From positions 26,339,207 through 26,403,206 of the forward strand of contig OU342804.1 of the NCBI GenBank assembly GCA_910591455.2: a DNA stretch of 64,000 nt. The letters run 5' to 3'. The position numbers and the translations under genes were made by a program. This document shows, piece after piece, positions 45,341-57,500 of this stretch (position 1 is its first letter; every line of letters starts with the position of its first letter). Source of the DNA: Pholis gunnellus (lineage: Eukaryota > Chordata > Actinopteri > Perciformes > Pholidae). The notes beneath the pieces were generated by a model that saw nothing but the letters and a program-made list of their open reading frames with translations, had not been told where the DNA came from and searched no databases.

Positions 45341-47846
45341 TTTATTGCAATTAAGAAAATATCGAATAACACCAGAATTATCCTTTAAACTTCCAAACGC
45401 ACAACCTTACAAACGGCAAAAGAAACAACAGAAAGGACCAGTGAATTAAAGAGACAGGAGTCGTATCTGAGAAAGAGAAGAGCCTTTTATTCAGCATTGT
45501 TCTTATTCCAATGTTTTCAAAGGAGAGAGCAAGGAGAAGGTTGTTTGAAAATCAGCTGAAGGTGAAGGGGGAAGCAATGAGGATAACATGTACAAGGTTT
45601 TTTTTTTCTTTTCATTTTTACATTTTTTCCAGCAACAAATGTTCAGAATGGGAAAGCACAGTCAGCAAAAGCAGGTTACCGCTTGTATTTTCCAAAGGTG
45701 AGCATTTACTGCTACAGTACTAGTGATCGGGGAAAAGCACCGCGACCATGCAGCTTTAACCTTTTCTTCTTGTCTCATAGTAGTGTATAGAGTTTCTTAC
45801 ATCAGAAAACACCAATTTAAAGAAAAAAACAAAAAAACAAAGCAAACAATAAAACTCACTTATTTTTCACGTTTGGCCCTGAATTCATATAATTTACAAA
45901 TCTTATTCTGGACAAGCGAAACTTTTGAAACACATGCTGTCAGTCATGAGATTTCAACTTCCACCCTATTCTTATGAAATACTGTTGTTTTTGAAGTACG
46001 TCATACATAATTGTTTGATTTGAGATGCAAATTGTTTGGCATGTGTATAACCAATTACCAAAATCTGGCTAAATCCTGGCGTTATTTTTGGAGAGCTCTA
46101 CAGTAGCAGTTGAACCAAAGATAGTGGCTTTTAGTCTTTCTTAAAGAAAAGCAAGAAAAGTGAGGGGAACGTGGTGAGTCATCTAAGATCTGTCAAGAAT
46201 GGCAAAGGCAGAAGACTGTGCAAACTAAATGCACGTAGCCTGCATTCATTTATTCCAAGCACATTGTAAAACCAGCTATTTCAAGGAGAAGCTAGTAGTT
46301 GTCTTACTCACAACCGAACAACGCTCATCATGAAAAAGAAACACCAGAACAGAAGCAATGACAAATAAAGATGAAGCAAAGCACAATGTTTCTTTGCGGA
46401 TCAGGAAGAGAAACGCTGCATGTGGGAGACAAAAAACGGGCAGAAGTCCTATTTAGCCAGCTCCTGAGCGTGGCTTTTGTTCTGCTTCGTCCGCTCTGGT
46501 GAACAACGGGGCTTTACCTGCAAACCCCACAACACCAGCAGACTCCGGCAGAACCATGAGGTAGATCACTGGTCAAACCGACCACAAGAGAAAAAAATAA
46601 CCCTCCTTAAAAGATGTCCATTGGGTGTAAAACTTGTAATTTCATAAAAGCACGGCTCTTTGATTCATGTCAACACGATTTTTTTTTAAAAAGGAAAGAG
46701 GGACAATAAGGGATTACCTTGCTCTGAGACTGTCGCCGTTCTTTTTTTTCTCAGTATTGCCGTGGGACTCTCATTGTCTTTATTGCTACCAGAAGACTAG
46801 ATAGCGAAGCACTTCACACACACGTTTGATCAATCGGATAGAAATATGACACCTGATCAAGTTCGATGAAAACAATGTTGGAGAATGTTGAATGTGACGT
46901 AAGGAAGGCACCTTTTCCAATATTAAATTCATTAATTCCCTAATGAAATGGTCATCTGTATCAGCTGTCTAGTGCAGTTGAACATGAATTGATTTTGTAC
47001 GCTATTCTGTGTTGAAAACCAAAATGAAGATATTCTGAAACTTTAAACTTCAGTGCAAACAAGTTTTGCAAGTCGTTTTTTTTTCTTCATATATCACAAA
47101 TAAAGGAACTATAAAATCATAGACACTTGGAGGGGGGATAAGCTATCTCAATCTCATGCATTATAATATCACATCATACTGGGGGAGGAGTGGGGAGGGG
47201 AGAAGGAAGGGGTTGGGGGGGGGGGGGTCCTCTGGCATTTGTTTGAGAATCCTTGAAAAAAGAGAAAAAGAAGAGCTTGTTGTTTCTTATCAAAATAAAT
47301 CTTTTTTTTTTTTTTCTTCCTGTGATTAGCCGACTGTTGAGTCCATTTACACTGCCCTCATTTTTTCACCACAAACGTCGGGGCTGTGCAAAAAAAGTTC
47401 ATGTATCTGTTCCAATCAGAGAAGGCGTTGACTGTTACCACCGTGATGTCATTGGCAACCTCCCACCTGCCCTCTGGCTCACACAGCGGGAATCTATAGC
47501 CTTAAAATAAACAGAAAGCAGAAGCACTGGTATGAAAACTATAAACTATATTTAACAGCAGCATTGGATCGTATTTTCTTATGATCTACACAGGCACCCT
47601 GTATACAGATTTCAAAAACTGTAACCTTTTACATCCTGGTAACCCAGAAATTATTCTTATTAATGGTTTACAACAGATCTATGAAGCTTTAGTTACTGAT
47701 TCTTTAACCATTAATAAGGCAAATACTTGGTGTCCTATTAGAAAGTGGTGCTATAACTTCCACGTGGCAGTAAAGTTGCTAAAGTTAACAACTTGCTGGC
47801 ATTCACATCAGACGACTTGCATTCCTAAACTACAGTGTACCTGTGA
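45341..47846 (-). other. Presumed rbms1 3' UTR and downstream spacer
   Basis: Follows the rbms1 stop codon on the minus strand. It is T/A-rich with a 13-G tract at 47215-47227 and minus-strand AATAAA hexamers at 45486-45491 and 45341-45346. Long 3' UTRs are usual for this gene, but the true end cannot be fixed from sequence. Confidence 0.4.
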
Positions 47847-50800
47847 TTACTTGCTGAGTTGACTGTAAGGAGACGAGTTATTGGAAGAATCCACTTGTTG
47901 TGGCGTGCCGTTTTCCTGAAAAGCAAAACAGCGTCTCTCATTTAGAGCGTGATAATAACTATCTTCACTGTGTTTGCACTGAGATAATTGATGGTTTTAG
48001 AGGACGAACACTTTAAAAACAACTCTAGGCCTTATGAGTATAGAAGCTGAGTGGACTGGCACGGGCTGCTGTAATGTCCGTAAACAATATTTGTTTTAGG
48101 ATATAATCACATTTAAATGAACGCCCGGTATGTAGCTGTATGTCTCGAACGAAGATGATTGCGATAAAGATACAATAAACTTACAGGTGTTGCCTGCATG
48201 GGAGGATACTGAGGCATGTAAGCTCCCTGGACACCAGGGTTGGCTGAAATATACTGTAAGATAAAAAAAAAAAGAAGATTAAATCCAAATTATTGAATGG
48301 TATTACATTTTGCTAGACATCACACTGTAATCTGTTTTGAAAAATAATAATTGAATCACTATTAAACAAAGATTTAACCTCACTAATACAGGGGTGTCTA
48401 ATACAAAATGTCCCAATTAAAGATCTTTCTAGTGGGCTGCTGTTAGTCACAAGGCTGTCAGATCACTGTCACTATACAACTTGCATTAAATGAAACTAAC
48501 ATTTCGTCCTCATATTTGTCAGCATTTTCTATCTAATCATACTACACAGGTTTAATTTAATCAATGCTGAGTGTGATGTTGGATATCCCAGAATCCCACT
48601 CACCGCTCCAGTGTTTCCCAGTGACAGCTGGCCCATCTGCTGAGTAATCATGGCTGAAGGGTGCAGTGACATGGAGGGATCCACAGAGGGAGACATCACA
48701 GCACCCTGGAACAACACAAAGCAGCTCAGTTTTGACCATGCAATCCCATGATTCCACACACTAAATCGCCTAATTCGGATGAAACCGCCCGATCAAAAAG
48801 CACATGTAGGCTGCAACAACAGTGGCAGGTAGTGTGTTGATAAAATATAGCATGTCTTACTTTTAAACCTATGTATGTAAGTCAGCCCAGAAAGATCAGC
48901 CGAGGGGAAGAAAAAGATATTCTATAGCTTTTTAGGTTTGTTAAAATGTAAGAGAACACATTTACAGCAATAACTCTGAGGTAAACATGAAGCAGTCTGT
49001 GCTCCTGGGTCATGTTACGGGATGAAAATACGTAGAAAGGTGTGACGTTGTCAGCGCTAGTCTGTTTTCAGATGTGGTATATTCCTTTAAACATGACGCC
49101 TTTAGGGAATAGACCATTTCCTAGTAAAAAGTGGGGGAGGGGGCAGATCAGCAGAGACACTTGTTCCACTGGAAACCATCTGTTGGAAGAGTCAAAGAGT
49201 CACAAGACTGTCTCTGCTCCAGGCATTTCCTGCTGGATCCAGAGAGAGGGAGGAGGGGGAGTGGCTGAATGGCTTTTTAGTTGTTCCATTTCTCTTTTAT
49301 ACACACTCCAACACACACATACACACACATACAACATGTAAATACACAGGGGCTATTTCCCAGAACTCGTCTCGGCTCTGTCCACCTCCTACATTTGGGG
49401 AAGCTTTTAACGTTGGTTTGAGTGTGTCAGCAGAACGGGCTGATTAAAGTTCACACTGTGTGAGCTCAGAGCTGTAGCGGCGCCACACACCCATTTCCTG
49501 TACACAGAGTAGGAGGTGGTCTATGAGTGTATGAAAAGAAAAAGGAAAAAAAAGAAGCAAATGCCGTTGTTCCCTTACCGGGTGTTGCATGATATATGGT
49601 TGATGTGCCACCCAAGAATGACTCTGTACCTAATGGAAGGTCAGACAGGAAGGGAGAGGCAGAACGAGAGACAGATGGAAAGAGAGAGTTATTGATGTGC
49701 TTTGGATGAAACTTTAATGTTACAAACGTTAGAATTACAATAGGCGTCGTTTTTTAAATAGAAATACAAGGATGTTATCAGTCTAAATTATACATTTGGA
49801 GTGCAACAGCATATGCTGTATCCTTTCATGCGTTTCGACTATTTCTGCTCAGGGACCATAATCAACCATGACAGTCCCAAAAAAATCCAAAGAATTCTGA
49901 TTTTTGGGGCCCTCTGTTCCCCCCTCTGTTGGCTAAGGAGCTTTTAAACTATCCCTATGACCTCAGCCGTTAAGATGGCCTCCAAACTCCATGGATCTTA
50001 CGACATGTTTGATTAGGACTTAAATAAATGTCTCCTTCGACCTGCAAACAATATCTCCAGTTTAGGCCCTGCCTCCCCCTCCCGAGGAGCTCAATGGTTC
50101 TCTAGAACTTCTTTAAAGCTCTTTTTTTCCCCTACAAGCATGTCCAATACTCTGCTTTTGTGCAAGTGGCTATAATATATGTAGCCTCCTTGGCCTAAGT
50201 CCATTACCTGTGCCAACCAAGCTTTGAAAGCCTATTTCTTTTTAATATATATATATATATCTTCACAGCTTCCCTCACGGCTGGTGTGTCCACCAGAGGG
50301 CTCTTGGGCTGCCAACCTTTGAACCTGAGGTCTTTGTAGCCACTTCAACAACCATCAAGGCAGAAGGTAGGTATCAGGTGCAATGCCCATTGGGCCAAGG
50401 GCAGGACGGGGGAAGGCGCAGGTGTTTGTTTGTACGTCACTTTGAAACTTTGAGTGTTCCTTCTGGCAATAAATGGGACACCTGGAGGCGAGTACCTAAG
50501 CGGGGCTGCCTCCTCTATCTAATTGGAAAGAAGTTGAGCCTTTGCAGACGTCATTATTAGTTATGGATTCAAACACAAGAACGCTCACACATTAAGTGTT
50601 CATAGTACCGGAGCCCCTAAGGTGCCAGGGTCGATGATGATGACGACTTTGCAGGTGCTTCACCAAATGTAAAGCCGTTTCTATTGTACAAACTGCACAA
50701 AGAGAATGTCTGAGCTTATGACTTAGCGCTTATTATCAAATCTCCACATAACAGGGATGTTTACCAGACAGGCCTGGAAGACCTAAACAGTTTGCGGGTT

Positions 50801-51523
50801 CACCTGAAGAGTATCTGGTAGAGGGCTATATTCAAAACTAAGACCCCTCCGACTCAACCCTCATGTGCAAATGAATGAATTAAAGTTCAAAAGACGGATC
50901 GTGTTTCTGATGCACAGAAAGTAATAAATCAAAACCTATGGGTGAAATATTACAAAACGTTTTACTCAGAGAAGGTGTACCAAGCTTACTGTCATATTGA
51001 ATTCTGGTTGACCAAGCTCTTCGAACTAAACAAAACAAAAATCAAACAATCATCAACCGCCACATGGAGACTGCGAAAGTGTGCGGCGGCCCAGGGCATC
51101 TTTAAAATACTTATTCTTACATCTATAGCACCTGTACAGCCCACACACAAGCATAAATACACCCTAACCCACATATACACACACACCATTACCTCAAATG
51201 CAACAGAGAGGGGAAGAGAGGCACAGAGAAAGAGAGAGATGATTTCAATTCAGCGCTGGCCGTTGAATGTGTTTATATTCAGGATCTTCTGCAGTACCTG
51301 GTAAGCAGAGACTGGAGACATGTAGGGAGACATCGAAGGCTGCACAGTCATTATCCTGTTGTTCACTGGATACGGAGAAGGGTAGTACCTAGGAAACAGA
51401 CAGTATTTCATAATAAAGCTCCAGAGTTATGACTATAAGTATCAGTGGTTTCATGAGCTGTAGTGTAACTCACCCATTCTGTATAGCTGCTGAGGAGGGG
51501 TCATAGGTAAGAGTCATTGCACC
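47847..51523 (-). CDS. rbms1: rbms1 coding exons 8-13: low-complexity C terminus
   Basis: Exons 51523-51474 (GAMTLTYDPSSAAIQNG), 51388-51298 (YYPSPYPVNNRIMTVQ, SPVSAYQ), 49629-49579 (VQSHSWVAHQPYIMQHP), 48705-48604 (DPSMSLHPSAMITQQMGQLS), 48253-48185 (YISANPGVQGAYMPQYPPMQ) and 47915-47847 (ENGTPQQVDSSNNSSPYSQL, SK, stop). Most line up with the mammalian C terminus. Confidence 0.92.
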
Positions 51524-54500
51524 CTAAGGTGAGGAAATAATGTGGAGTCACATATTTGCATTTGTATCAAAACAACTGAACCCCATGTGAAACAATAATC
51601 AATGCATTTGAACACTTTTTCAGTTATATTGGGTTTATATGGGTACACGTTTAGAAAATATTCTCATTTTCTTTTATATATATATATATAAAACAAATAA
51701 TCATTGAGGAAAGTTTGTTTCCCACAAAACATACTGTACAGATGATCTAAATTGAAATTTGAATTTGTTTAATTGTAACACAATTATTTTGCCAGTGATT
51801 TGTGAATCAATTATGGTGCAAAGATCTTATTGTGAAAGGATGTTTTTTTCAAGAAATGGGCATAATTTTATGCATGACACCATAATAAAACGTCATTCAT
51901 TCATACTCATCAAACGAGGGGGGGGGGGGGGGGGGATACATACTAGTCTGAGATCCCCTGTCTGTCCATTGGGAACAAATCCGCTGTGAGCATGTTTCTT
52001 CCTTTGACTGTCTGCAAACTTACACAGCAAGGGCTGAGAGGGAGCTGGGGGCAAAGCACAAAACGACAGCACATCAACACTCCGCAATCAATCATCAGCG
52101 CCTCCACAGTTTTCATCGGAGGGAACATGAACAGAAAGGTGGATTTTCTTCCTACCCAGAGCTCCAGAAGCGATCTTGATAAACTTCCCGTTGAAGTGGG
52201 AGATGACGGCATTACACTGCTCTGTTGTGTCCATCCTGACAGGGGAGAAAAAAAATAACAAAATGACTCGTCGTCGAATCACAGAGACGATCTTTAGTAA
52301 AAATCAATGTGGTATTTTAAGGTGTTGGGGCCCCTTCATACAAAAGGTGAGCACAATTGTCCCTCCTCATTTTAATGCTAGTTCACATTCAGTTATAAAC
52401 GTACATACACATATACACTTGGCTGTGTGTATGAATGAGAGCTTGTCTTCGTTTGGCTTCCAAATAATAGCAGGTTTGTCAATTTAATTAAAATGTAAGC
52501 TTCAGCGAGAAAGTTATTTTGAGGATCGCAAACGTCTTCCACGTTTTCTTGCGATTTTTACTGTTTTCCTTTACAAACTTACTTATGGCAGAGTAAATAC
52601 TGAGGCAAGTCCTGTACAGACAACTGGACACGACTGACTGGTTAATAAGTTTGACTTTGGAGCTCATAGATGCAAGTGTGATGTAGTTTTGGTTGCTCTA
52701 AATTGCAATGAAACTAGACCTTCAGTGATGTATTGTGTTATATTATGTCAAAAACAAACTATAATAGTAGTGAATGTGTTGCAAATGTTCACAACATCTT
52801 AAATTGATTACATTTTAGTTTAGTATTCATTGTACTTGAACAGTAGCTACACAGCAGCACTATATACAATCTTGGGAGCGGTAATTTGGTATTAGGCCAT
52901 TATGTATCATCACAGCTTTGTGATCAAAGCTGAAAGTTTATTCTACAGCTACTTTAAAGAGAGAAAGAATGACTACTGCGACCGACCTGGCGAAGCCCAC
53001 GCCTCGGCTGTTGCCGCTGTAGTCTCGGAGGATCCGTGTGGAGACGACTTGGCCGAAGGGCTGCAGCATGTTCTCCAATTCTTTCTCATCCACGGAGAGA
53101 GGCAAGTTGGAAATGTACAGATTTGTGGGGTCCTGCTCCTGTTGCTGCTCACAGAAAGGAAGATGGAAAAAAACAGAAGTGCATTGGATCTCATGTTTTT
53201 TTTGTACTTTGTTTTGCATGTGGGAGAATAATCATTTCTCTTGAATCATTTCTTAGAGAACCACGGATAAAGGCTGTGCTGCAGCACTATTTCGTCACAG
53301 ACAAAACATATTGTTCTCTGCAATGAAACTTGTACGTGTGGATCAGGGTTTGAGGTGTAAGTATGGTTAAGGAATAGAGGAAGACATTTGGTTTAACAAA
53401 CATGAATAAGCTCTCCTCCCCACACCCACAGAAAACACATTTCATCTGAACTGTGCAGCAGCTCGGGCGCCTCCACGGTCTTCCCTAGAAACAGCAGGAG
53501 AGCAGCGTAGCCTAGCTACCACAACACACAAACTGTGTACTGCCGTGTTTGTTCCAAACAGAGCGGCTACATGCAGGTCTCCCGAGAGCAACCGCTCATC
53601 AATGAACGTCTCTCACCCATGAATTTAAGCACAGCGACACGGGCCGTGAACGGGGACGGGGCCGAGAGAAATTAAATGATCCGGACCATTTCCGCTGCTC
53701 TAATCGCAAATGTGATGCAGTAACACCCGGTTTGTCATCTAAAAATATTTTAGTAAAATGAAAAACTGGTTACTTTGAATTAGTCACAGAGGATCAAGAA
53801 CGGCTCAAAGCAGCAGTGCTGTTGCTATAGTGCTTCGCTGCAGAAAGGCCGACATCAGTATGCATGAATGATAATTGTTAACGCCCAGTGACAACATAAT
53901 AATGCTGGTAAAAAAATAAATAATCTGTTCCATCTACACAGTACAACCTCACCAGGATTGTGTGTTAAGTGTGTGGGCTGGTGGTCTTGTGTGTAACGTG
54001 TCACACTGACTGACGGTTATTTGGCAGAGAAGGACGTGACATCTGGTTTCTACAGTGAAAGTAAATGGGGTCACGGGAAGAACAGCTTGTCAGCTGAGGT
54101 CATGTGACCAGTCTAATGTCATTCTCCAGCACACACTGGACACGTGCAGGCATTATAGAAGCACAACCCCACAGAGATGTTTACAAGCAAGACAAATATG
54201 CACAGACAAATATGCACAGACAAATATGCACACACACATGCCTGCACCAAACTCACCTTGGCCATCTGGGCCTGTATGCCGCTGGTTTTCAGAGCATGTA
54301 CTGCCTTTAAAGCAGCCCCCGGGCTGTCAAAGTCCACAAAGCCGTAACCTGTAGTTGGCAGAACGAAATTAATATGAACAGTCACTAAATAATAATAACA
54401 ACCATCTATTGTACATTTTGTACTATGACTATTACTGAGGGATGGGACATATGTATTGATCTTTATTGTGTATTACTATGAAGAAAATCAAGGTATCTTT

Positions 54501-57500
54501 TACATTATCAATCATGAAGCACAATTTACTTTTCAAAATGTACACTACAAAATAAAAAGACATCTCTCATCATTTTGCGAATTGATTCACTGTCTTCCCA
54601 AGAGTGCTCTGTGAAGATTGATACCACTCTCATGTGTGCGTGGTGGTAAATACGAAGGTAAAGCAGCTGGTTAGCTTAGTTTAGCATACAGATTGGAAAG
54701 AAGGGGGGTTTACCAGCACCTCTAAAGCTCACTCATTAACATGTTATAGCTTGCGTGTTTAATCTGTGCAAAACTGAATAAATGTACTGTATAAATTAAT
54801 ATTTGTGAATTTAAGGGGGACTATTCCTTTAAGAACCAAACCAGCGTCTATGTTTAACCAGATTCATGACAAAATATACAAACTTTGCGTCCGTTTTCAT
54901 TAGCCAAAGCATACCATGGTGTTTCTGAACTTTGAATGTGTTTTACCATTGCCCAGGCACTCACTGGTCTCCATTCATTTCCATCCTGTGTGAATATCTG
55001 TGTAGAGACTCTAAATCTGCTTGAGTTAGGTAATCCATCGTAATATGCTTTAGTTTTAGTAAAACTTGTGTTTTCATTGCATTGTATTGCAGACTTTGCA
55101 AACCAAGCGGCACTTTCAGCTGTTTGAGCAAAATAATAGCGGACACATTGACTGTTCATGTTCGCACTGATGGATTACCCAACCCAAGGAAAACTATCAA
55201 GTCGCTGCAAATTGATTTTCATACACTATGGAAATGAATGCTACCTGGAGGGTATGGAAATGTTTTTAAAAATCTAAAATAACAGGATATGTTTCCATAT
55301 CTTACAAGTGTGCTGTCATACAAGTATATAGCATAAATCCTAGTGCAAAATGCAAAAGAACGGGTGAGATACTTTTGAACATCAGCTGAAAACAACAGTT
55401 CCTTTGATGCCCCAACTAAACAATAAGTCTGTGTACTTAAACATGCATTGGAGATATGTTCCAGCACTGGAAGAGAACTGAAGTTATATTGCTAAATATA
55501 CTTTTTTTTCCGAATCATGCAGCCCTGATAATTGACGGCTGGTAAGCTAATAACCTTACTGACCTTTACATTTGTTGGTGGTCTTGTCCAGGATTGCCTT
55601 TGCTGACTGAATCTTGCCATACCTGTGCACACATCAACATTCAGATGACTTACACGTACAAAAATGTGGAAACAAAATGTCTCTTAATCGCCTTAGATTT
55701 CTCATTATGTATTGTTAATGTGAACACAAGCAGAGAAGAACAATTAATGAAAATAACAAAGACTGGTCATATTTCACTCCTCTCACCTACATGTTTCCAA
55801 ACACTAAGAATCCAGTTTCAGGCTTTACTTTGTCTCCGACTTTAAACTCAAGTTGATCTCTGGCTGGGGGTGGTACAACTAATCAACGAAGTCGACAATA
55901 ATGTATGACCAAATTAGTTGCAAACAAATGAAATTATGGATTATGTGACGTCATTGGGCAGCGACTCTGGAGTGAATGAACAGTTCATGATGACTTTCAT
56001 GGCTGGAGAATGCTGCTGCAGAGTGCATACAATGAAAAAAATTGAAACATTCTAAACTGCAATAAATTCTTCATCTCCTGACGTATATTTGTGAATAAAG
56101 TATTAACTCTTAGTGTCTTTATTATTAGCTAACACACTCCAAACTCGATTTAAACGATAGCTAAATAGAGGCCATTGAGTTATTGTGTAATCCATAATCC
56201 AAAAAAGTGGTTTGTCTGTTTCACTAATCAATAGATTATTCCACTATCGAAATAGTCGTGAGTTAATGCCCCGAATGTGGCACACGCTGTGAGCAGCTAT
56301 GCGAGTGCACACAACATACAGACTGAATGCCTAGCTTACATCCCCATTCAGACCGTGCTGCTATGAAAAGCGCTTTCATTTCTGCTTTGTGCTGGCAAAC
56401 ACCATTGGGAACATCACGAACAAAACACAAGCAAACAGGACACAAACAGCTGCTGCTGCTGCTGCTGGTTACATGGGTGAATGCCTCTCTCCGTATGCTT
56501 GTGATTCGGAGGGAAAGAGAGAGGAGACCAAACTCCACTAATTATGGCATCCACCACACTAACCACTCGGACTGACGTCTATAGTATCGAGTATCGAACA
56601 TGTTCACCGCTTTACATGTTTTCTTTTTTTTGAAAAACAATCATTTTTGCAGTCTGTTTCACATACCACAGTTGAGCCAACACTTTTCCATGTATGTGTG
56701 TGTGTGCTTCTGTTTATGGAGCTATGGTTGGAGTATTTGATGTCAGAGTACATTATGGTTAAACCAGTGTGTGCCTTTGAATGCCAAGATTGATGATCTG
56801 TCCACTAAAAATGCACACAGTCTGCCTTTTTGTTTGTCAAATTTCTATTTAATTTCGTTAAATATTTCCTTTCATTAAGTACATTTTCCAAAAAATTCAA
56901 ACGTTTGTTTTCTTGCCAAGAGTTAGATGAGAAGTTTAAATACCACTCTCATATCTGCACAGTAAATGTGAAGCTACTGCCTGCAGCTGGATAGCTTAGC
57001 ATAGCACAAAGACTTGAAACAGCTCACATGGCCCTGTTTAAAAGGCGATAGCTGTTCCTCCCTCTTTCCCGTTGTTGTGCTAAGCTACGCTAACCATCTC
57101 CTGGCATGTACATGTATTAATAGTTTCATGTGCAAATACAATTGAACAGCAACTTTTACAGACTGTGTTGTACAGTTTGTGCCTGTGGTCAGGGAGGACC
57201 GTCTCAAATCAGACTGGAATGACGTTGGTATGTGATATTTTAGGCCTGCTTTTAGCCCCCTTTATTCACCAAACAAGCATATCAACGACTAATGTGCACA
57301 CACATTAGCATGCTTGTTATGCTCAAACTGTATGTGTGTGTGTTGACTCACTGGTGACAGAGTTTGACCAGGTCCAGGTCTGTAGTAGCAGGAGGCAGGC
57401 CGCGGATGTACAGGTTGGTTTTGCTGAGCTGCTCCAGGCCTGTGCTGCTGCTGTTGCTGCTGCTGCTGGGACTGGACGGAGTCATGGGGTAGGACTGCAC

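Noticed and set aside
51298..51523. rbms2 or rbms3 instead of rbms1
   Set aside because: The C-terminal exons alone do not decide, but itgb6 and psmd14 as neighbours match the RBMS1 locus.
54854..55159. 101-codon minus-strand open frame in an rbms1 intron
   Set aside because: No recognised domain and no phase-compatible splice sites joining rbms1; likely chance or old repeat.
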